The notes beneath the pieces are model-generated. The model made no database searches. It worked only from the letters and a program-made list of their open reading frames with translations, and was not told the DNA's origin. Shown one piece after another: positions 30,001 through 39,000 of a stretch of 63,823 bases of DNA; position 1 is the first letter of the stretch; each line of letters begins with the position of its first letter. Origin of the DNA: Bacteroidales bacterium (GTDB taxonomy: Bacteria > Bacteroidota > Bacteroidia > Bacteroidales > P3); assembly GCA_031274555.1 (NCBI GenBank), contig JAISPZ010000010.1, forward strand, positions 1 through 63,823. The letters are read 5' to 3'. A program made the translations under genes and the position numbers.

Positions 30001-33000
30001 GACACGAAAATCTCCGTCCTTGTGACTGAAGTTTCCATGATTTGTTCCCTTGTTGGCGTTAATATTGATTTGTGCACTGTCTGATTCGCGGGTAAAGAGT
30101 GTTAGCACTTCCGACGTAACCTTGCCGGGGCGTGCACACGTTATGGAACTTTGCAGTATCGCGTGCAAATTGGCATTATGCGCACCGTGAGAAACAACGT
30201 GGTCCTCGGTGAGTGAATCCACGTCTATTGCAAGTGTGTCATTTGGAGTGAGAACCCACCATATTTTAGGATTGTCTCCACCGCCGGTGTAATGTACTTT
30301 CCACGCATAACGATTTGGATACTTTTCTGCATTGCACTCTACGATATTGACAACATTCCCAACTCTATCCATTGTATCAATATATTCGATAGAAATTGTC
30401 GGTACAGTAATGCTGTCTATGAAAATATCTATGGTATCTCTTACTCGGCAAACTTTTGGATATGTTGTTGAATATGTATATGGGAAACGTATCAAACCGA
30501 TTGTGTCTAACTTTAGTGCAGGTGTTTTTTCCCAAAGTTGTTGTCTGTTAAGGAACCTTCTTTCTACACTTTGATCCCATTCTATGTCAGAATAATTATC
30601 ATAATCAGATGCAACCTTTAAACGAGTGCCTACTGTGCCGGAACAGTACGTTGTGTCAGGCGTTTGCCAAAGAACAGGGAACGGATATATGCGGAATGTG
30701 GCTGTATCCCAACATAAATTAGAGTCCTGAGCTATAACGCGATAGTAAACGGTGTCATACGGTCTTGCTTGAATAGAGGAGTTGGTGTCGTTTGCCATTG
30801 CCCGCCATATCGTGTCTTTGGCATTAGATGTAACCCATTTGTATATTACTGCTCCGCCCATTGAAAGATTAGTATCTTCGCGAGCACACGGATAAAAATC
30901 TTTGTCCTGGCTACCATATCTGCCATACGCAGAATATAACAACGGCTCACTAACAACAATATTTATTATATTTGAATACTTTATGGAGTCGGTAACACAA
31001 TTTATAGAAGATACAAGTGCTGCCTGAATTACGTTGTTTCCTGCCGGCAGACGAGATGTTTTAAGATGATAGCTACTGTCGCCACCTGTAAACAATTCGC
31101 CCTGTATGGTGTCGAATATGACTCCGTTTACAAACCAGTGTATTTGTGGTTTCCATCCCTGATTTTGTAAATAAGTCGTTCGTATGTCCACTGTCGTTTG
31201 GGCAACGCAACCGGAGAGAGTGTCTGCCGCTATAATTATTTGCGTAGGCAAAGGAGTCGTTGTATCCACAACCTTGTGTATCGGAGATACTGTCGGAAGA
31301 CATCCTGCGATATGCTGTGCCTGAACATAGAAGAATAGTTGTGTGTCAGAATCGGGCAGACGAACGGAAATATGATTTAAATATATTCCCTTATCAACAG
31401 TATCCCAAGCTATCGGATTTGTAGTTGTATCACCTGTAACAAACCAGATATAGTTACGCATATCCCTGTTAAAAGATTCCGTTTCCAGATCGAATACGTA
31501 TCCCCGACACGAAATGTTGTCCCCACCAATTTTGCCTACTTCAGAATTATAAACTTTTACTTTTTCTGCAGGACTTGAATATTGACAGCCTGCGGAAAGT
31601 ACCACTCGGCGGAAGAATTTACTTTCACGAATTGCATCTATCCAAATATATGAGGTGTCGTTATTTATGTCTGGGGCATCAACGTAGGTGGTGTCGTCGT
31701 AGCTATACTGCCACAAATATCTGTAATCTGTCGGGTCACCGCCACTACGCGCACTGTCGGCAAAAAGCTGTATCATTGTTTCTTCTGGACAATATTCCGA
31801 AACAGGTGCTATTACATTGGGGGTTACATTTGCATATCTGTCCACATAAATACTATTAGTATAAACAGGCTTGCAGACACCATTACCTGCACCAACACGA
31901 TATGACCCGCGAACGTCATACCTGTCTGTTGTATAGTGATTTCTATCTGAGGGCTGGTTGCTAATGCGGACATTGTCGCGTTCCCACCAAATGGAATCGC
32001 ACGGAACACCTCCTCCACAGTCGGAGCCACCAGCAAGAGTGAGTGTTGCAATAGAATCTATACAAAGCAACGTGTCTAAGGCTGTAACGTTGCCCAATAC
32101 CGGATTTTTATCAACCGTTATCGTTATGCTTTGCGTCACCGTGTCGGCAGCTGTCGGAGTAAAGTTTGTGAATGGTGATTTACACGCAAGAGTGTCTGCG
32201 GCTGCAACTTCTGCCGAATCAAGAACCGGATATACGTTAATTGCTGTTACAGTTATCGTTGTCGTACTATCAACAGTAATTTTAAGATTATCATCCGTTG
32301 TTACCGTGTCTATTGGTCCGCCGGTCCAATGCCATAAATGAATATTTGTCCCACCGGTTGCTTGAACTCTAACCGTTACGGAATCGTTTTCGGAACATAT
32401 CCGTGGGGACATTTTGTCGGTGACGGTTGGAGTTGAAACTGTAAAGACACTGCCGACAACTGTTATTGAAACGTCTTTTTTTACGTAGCAGCCCATTGAG
32501 TCATACATTGTGAGAGTTGCCGTCTCTACGACATTCGTCCTGTATATCCTGCCTGTGGTAACCCATGGGTAGTTGCGAATTTTCCCGGTGTCATCTCTTC
32601 TTATGTCGGCACCGTGCCACATCCATCTATATTGCTCCCATTCATCGCTATAATCATTGTATGGTGTGCCCCCACGACCGGTTGTGCCAAAGCCAAGAGC
32701 CACAGGATAGCCGATTTTTACATTATAGCAACTTGCTGTATTTATGACAAGCGGATCCGGAGAAACAACCTTTATCGTATTTGATTTTGCCGGACTACCC
32801 ACTGCGCATTGTTGATTAGAGGTAATTACTGCATAATAGTAGTGATTGCCACTCGTTTCGCCGTTTATTTGCAAGGTGTCACGATTCGACGGGCATAGGA
32901 GGAAAGTGTCGCCATTGTGTCCCTCGTAGCGGTGATACCACTGGAAAGTTACGCCGTTATCATCAGGTATTCCATTTGTCTTGTTTAAATATAATAAATA

Positions 33001-36000
33001 GCGGTCATTGTCTGACGGATTACAGTATGTGATAAAATTAGTGCCTATCGTATAGTTAAGGGAATCTGTGCGCACAACTGTCACTGCTATCCGTTCTACG
33101 GTCCGACAACCGGTGGCTATTTCGGTCCTTACGCCGGTATATACTATTCTGCCCCTGTCAAGGACTGTTATGCTCCGACTATAATTTGTTGTATTGTTGT
33201 CCCATTTATATGTGTAATTTGCCGCACACATACCTGTGTCTAACATTATTACATTTGTAGTATGCTGACAAAAAGCAAGTTCCGTTTTTACAGTATCATT
33301 AGTGTTTCTGAGAATTATGTTGTGACTGCTTGCACATTGCTTACCGCCAGCCACAACAAGTCTTATTGTCGCATTATACGTTTCCGAAACATCAGGAATA
33401 CCACCGGGGATAGTATATGTCTGAGTCGTTGCCTTTATTGACGCACCTAATTTCCATTCCCACAAAGTTGTCCCAAATATGTTGTAATCGTTCATCGTGA
33501 GGGAAAGGGCTGTACCCGCACAGCCAGAAACCTCATTAGGAACACCTGTAATGAGAGTATCAATAAGAGTTATTTTTACCTCATCCGATGGTCCGCTAAA
33601 ACAGGAAGATGTACCACCCCTGAGAGCTTCCTGTGCATATATTTTATACGTAGCACCAAGTTGCCAGTTTGCAGGAATGTTGACGCTTGATCCTGTAGCG
33701 AACGGTGTCGCCTCGCCTTCTCTAAACCATTCTATTACGCCTCCTTTATGGCTTAGTGCAGATAGCATTGCTCTTGCTTCGCGGTAGCAGTAAACGGTAT
33801 CGCGAGCAAGTATATCCGGCTCCGGCATATCGTCATTTTCAATATTGACGGTGTCCCCCTCAAAAACACAACCATTGACATCTTTTACGAAAGTGTAATA
33901 TCTGTTCGCTTTAAGATCATTAAATGTTCCCTGTCCCCGTAGCTTAAATCCAGACGTTCTCGATGTGATAGAATACCAATACTGGTCTGGGGTCGCGCTA
34001 CCACCATCTGTTGCTGAAATGATAATACTGCCGTCCGGAACAAGACAGTTTGCCTGGTTTATGCGGGTAACAGATATAATTGGTTCCTTGGTGGCATTTC
34101 TAACCGTTAAGGTGTCGCCTGCAAACTCGCATCCAAACTTATCCTTAACCATTATTTTGTATAAGCCAACGTCAAGATTTTTTGCAAAACTGTCCCGCTT
34201 GTAATTTGAAGCACTTGCGAGTGGAGTTATACTGTACTCATAAGGACCGTATCTGCGGTCGGGCAAATTTACGCCCTGTTTCGGACTGAATATTTTTGAT
34301 GTCGCGTAAACATGAATTTCACCGTCCGGATTCAGGCAATTTACTACGTCTGTAATAAATGTATCTATTTTAAGCTCTCGCGAAACATCCACCTTAACTT
34401 CCGTTACTTTTGACCAGCATCCTGTTGTCTGATTTTGTTGTCTTACATAAAGAACACCATCGTTGAGTGGGAGTGAGTATAAATCCATCTTGAATGACGG
34501 AGTACCTCCATCGGCAAAGATTGTTGCATCTCTATCTTTATACCATCGGGCTACACCACCCGATTCCCGTGTGGCTAACGTTACATATACGCTATCGGCC
34601 GCATTAACGTCATTGAGGCAGAAGTTTTTATTATTTGGCTCAACAACAGGATTTTGTGGCGTTCCGTCCAAAACAAGCATTGTGTCCCCTTTTGCGGTGC
34701 AGCCATTCGCGTCTTTCACCCAGACATAAATTCTTTTTGACGCTTCAACATTATTGAGTATCTCGGAAGATGTGTAAGTTACGCCTTCATTAAACGAATA
34801 CTCATACGGTGCCGTGCCATTTGTTACGACTGCAACTATCTTCCCGTTTGCCACAAAGCAGGATGATGGTGGCGTTGCTTTAATAGTAAGCCGTGGAGAA
34901 GGATTTACTGTTACTTTTATCTTTGGCGTAGCGGCAAACGGACTGCTTGCACAAAGCGGAGTCTTGCCAGGATCTAAAACCAATAAACAGCTAACCGAGT
35001 CGCCATCAGCAAGGGCACTGAATGTGGTAAAAGTATCGGCTGTTGTTTTCGTTGTGATGCCGTTTATCTGCCATTGATATTGTTGTACTGCGTCTTTGCT
35101 TCCCTTTGGTAAACTAACGACAAGGGTAAGGTCGTCGCCGCTGCAAATAATTGGAGATTGCGGGGTTGGGTTTTTGGCTGCAAGAGTGGCTTCAAAATCT
35201 TGAAATGAAGCGGTAAATTTTATGGGAACTTGCTCTACAAAACAGCCCGTTTTGTCTTTCACAGACACCCGATATACCATATCATGCGATAAGCCGGTAA
35301 AAGTCTTGCCACTGACAAAAGCCCGATTTTTAGCACTATCCGCCACCGAATATTGAAGCGGATTCACAACAACATCCGCGGCCCGAGAGTAAATTGTGAT
35401 TTTGCCATTGGGAATATTGCAATTTGTCGGCTCCACAAGAACAATGCTATCTATAACAGGTGGAACGGAAATGTATATACTGTCACAAATCAGTGCACTA
35501 TAACAATTAGTTGTGGTAGTTCTGTTTACAGCATAAAATGTGTGCCACCCGGACATTGTTTCGGAAACACTCAATTGCAAACTGTCGCCTGTATTTCTTA
35601 CAGTCTGTCCTGTTCCGTCCGTGTACCATACTATTGTTGTGGTATCGGTTCTTTTGACTGCTGTTACGCAGGTCGGCGGGTCACTTTCGCAATACGCATT
35701 ACCACCCTCGATTATGTTGAGATTCTCCGGTGCTTTCGGGTCGGAAAGAGAAATATTAACTTTTGGCGAAACGCAACCCAAACTATCCCTTATCATTACT
35801 GAGTACAAGGTGCCTGCCGACAAGCCGCCGAGCGAATCTTTAAAACTATACGTAACCCCACCATCGTAAGAATATTCCATACTGCCGTTTGAAGTGGCTT
35901 TTGGACCGGCACCACTATCAACAATACCAGCTTTAAACCATCCATCCGCACCACCACAGGTACTTGGTATTCCTATGGCTGAAATTTTCGCCGCAGGCTT

Positions 36001-39000
36001 TGATACGAAAACTTTTATGGGGTCTGACGGCAACGGATTTGGAATTACGCATCCGTTAGGCAGTGTGTTTTTACTTTCGATAAACGCCCACTGTACACGC
36101 ACTTCGACATGATCTTTGTCTTTGAGATTTGTCGCAGTCCATGTGGTAGCGTTCGTGCTCTCTTTCAGCACACCGTTTATATACCACAAATATTTTTGGG
36201 CAACTGCTTCCGCAGACGTAAAACTTGCTGTAAATTTAAGACTCTCACCATTGCATATCTGCGCGGGACTTCTTTCGGCAACCATTTCTGTCTTAAATTC
36301 TCCCAGAATGTGCACACGTATTATCTCTGACGTATCCTCCAGGCAGGCGGCTACTGATGCACCTGTTGTCACTACCACTCTGTAACAATCGTCCTCGTCT
36401 GAAAGATTAATGTTTTTTATTGTTAAGTTATTTGTGGTAGCATTAACGTATTTCGTGCTGTTTTTAACAGTATCCCATGTAGCACCGCTATCATTAGAGT
36501 GTAACCACGTATAAACTACGGGTGGCGTTGCTATGCCTGTCGTCCGAAGCGTGATAGCACCTCCTGTACAGGCGATGGGCGTAGTATCGGCTACCGTTAC
36601 CATCGGCGGTGTCTGTACGGTTACTTTTACCGGTATTGACACAGAACACCCAAGCTGAGTTGTTGCTGTAAATTTATAGGTTCGAGTTACAGTCGGAACA
36701 AGGTTTATTCTTATTCTGTTACTCAACCCATCAACAATATCTTGTGTGACAGGTGTCCAGCTATAGTCTGTTGTTGCCGGATCCAAAACACTAAATGCCA
36801 GAGTTATCGGAACATCTCTACAAACGGTAGTGTCTTTTACCGTGTCCAAAATAACAGGACGTGGATTTATTATGAATTTGGCATAATTACTTGTATCAGC
36901 AAGTTTTGTGGGGCAAGCATAATTAGTCGTAGCTATCACCTGTACGCTATCACCATTAGAGTATTTAGCAAGTGGAAGTCTTTTTGCTGTCGCCCCAGGA
37001 ATTATAACCCCATTTTTATACCACTGATAAGTTGGACTTACTACGAATGTGTTTATATCGGCAACAAGTGAAAAGTCGTCGCCTGCACACTGCGTTATAA
37101 GCGTATCTTTAAGCCATACTTCCGGTGCGAATTTTCTATTTACTTTAACATTAATCTGTTTAATACAGCTGTCCACTCCGTCGCTAACCGTTATATCATA
37201 GCGGAACGATTGCGAGCTCAGACTATTGTTTATAATTTTGGGAACAACTTTTATTGTATCGCCCCTTGACGAAACCCATACTGTATCTAATGCTGCAGCA
37301 GGAGATATTTGATTCCACGAATAAGTATATCTGCCACTTCCACCGTCCGCAGAGGCAACAAGAAGAACTGTGTCGTCAAGGCAACTTACTATATTGTTTC
37401 GTGCAACGTAACATTCTAACGGTCCACCAACAACTCTTATGTGATCTGTTGCGCTTGCCTTGCAGCCATGATCTGCCTGACCAAGAGTGATAGACAGGGT
37501 GATGTCAAACGAACTTTGTACAGGCTTAAGCACAGCAAACCTGCCGTCGTATGGAGGATATATTTTATCTTCCGGTATCCATTTGTATTTAATATTGTCA
37601 GGATCAAGTACCCATTGTGAAATTAGTGAAAAAGTAACTGTGTCTGTCGAATTGTAATTTATTGTATCGTAGTTTGGACCAATATGTGGTGCCTCTCCGA
37701 GGTAGCGTGCACCTAAAATTGACGGTTGTACGTCAAGAACAGGCAGTCGATAATATACTGCTTTTATTGTGTCGGAAAATTCGGGCTTAAATTCAGGACA
37801 CCCCAGTCCTGTTTGTGTGGCAGCCCAAACAAGATCGCCTGTCTTGCCACCATAATACCAAAAGAAAGTATCCTGTGAATTTGCCTTTTTAACAACTCCA
37901 TTTACATACCACGAAATACTGTAACCATATCCAAAGGACATATCGGTGGGGTGTATGCCGTAAAGAACGGAGTCTCCTTCGCAAACCGTATCTGTATGAA
38001 TACTGATTTTGGGTCTTGTTCTCTCAAGGGAATTAACTGTAAGTATCGCTTTCGGTACATAATAAACATCCGATGGCTTATATGCTGTGTTGGAATATAT
38101 TATTGAGTCATACGCACTGTTCGCATCACTCATCATGCGGGCTGTCACCTTACAGCGAAAACTGTAACCATTATATCTCATGTCAGGACAACTTATAGCG
38201 TATGCGTATGGCGTGTCATCTTCACCGAGAGTAAGCCTGCTGTCCGTTGATGTTGAGTGCTGCCAAAATGGGGTTGTTGGATTTTGATTGTCTTTTGCCA
38301 GCGGCACCGAAATCCAGTTACTACTGCCCGGTGCTTGCATTTCCCAGGCAAACGAGAGGTTTGAACCGCTCGCTTTTACATAAAATTCGGTACTGTAACA
38401 GTCGCATATTTCCTTTGGCTGGGCATGAGTTATAATTTTGGGGAAGAGCATTACATTCACTACGACCGTGTCGTAAACCCGGCAGCCTGTATTTTCTATT
38501 ACTTCTGCTACATATCTTGTTGTACTGTATGGCGCAGCTTCTATCAGACTGTATTTTGGGCGAAGGTTTACTGGAATATCTTTTATGAAACTTGTCGGCT
38601 TCCATGATATTCTTGCCGCATTGCTGTAAGACCCTTTTAGTTCCAATTCTGCAGGATTTTCTCCTTGAATGATAGTAACTGTGTCGGGATGAGGAGGGAG
38701 GCTCACCGGATTTCCGCTGATAGCATCTGCTATCCACATCGCAGGAGGATCATATACGTCAAGAACTATTGGGTTTACAACATACGGACGAGCATCCACG
38801 CAGCGCAGAGAAGAATAATACTCAAACCAAACGGCATCGCCCGTCTTAAAATCATGACTCGTCCAGGAAGATTCTGTGAACGTTTCGTCGCCAAACTGAT
38901 TTTTATTTTTAATTGTATCTCCGTTTATAAACCAGATAAATTTGGGATATAACCCTGGATTTACAAATGCACTTGTGAAAAGGACATTCGCATCTTTACA

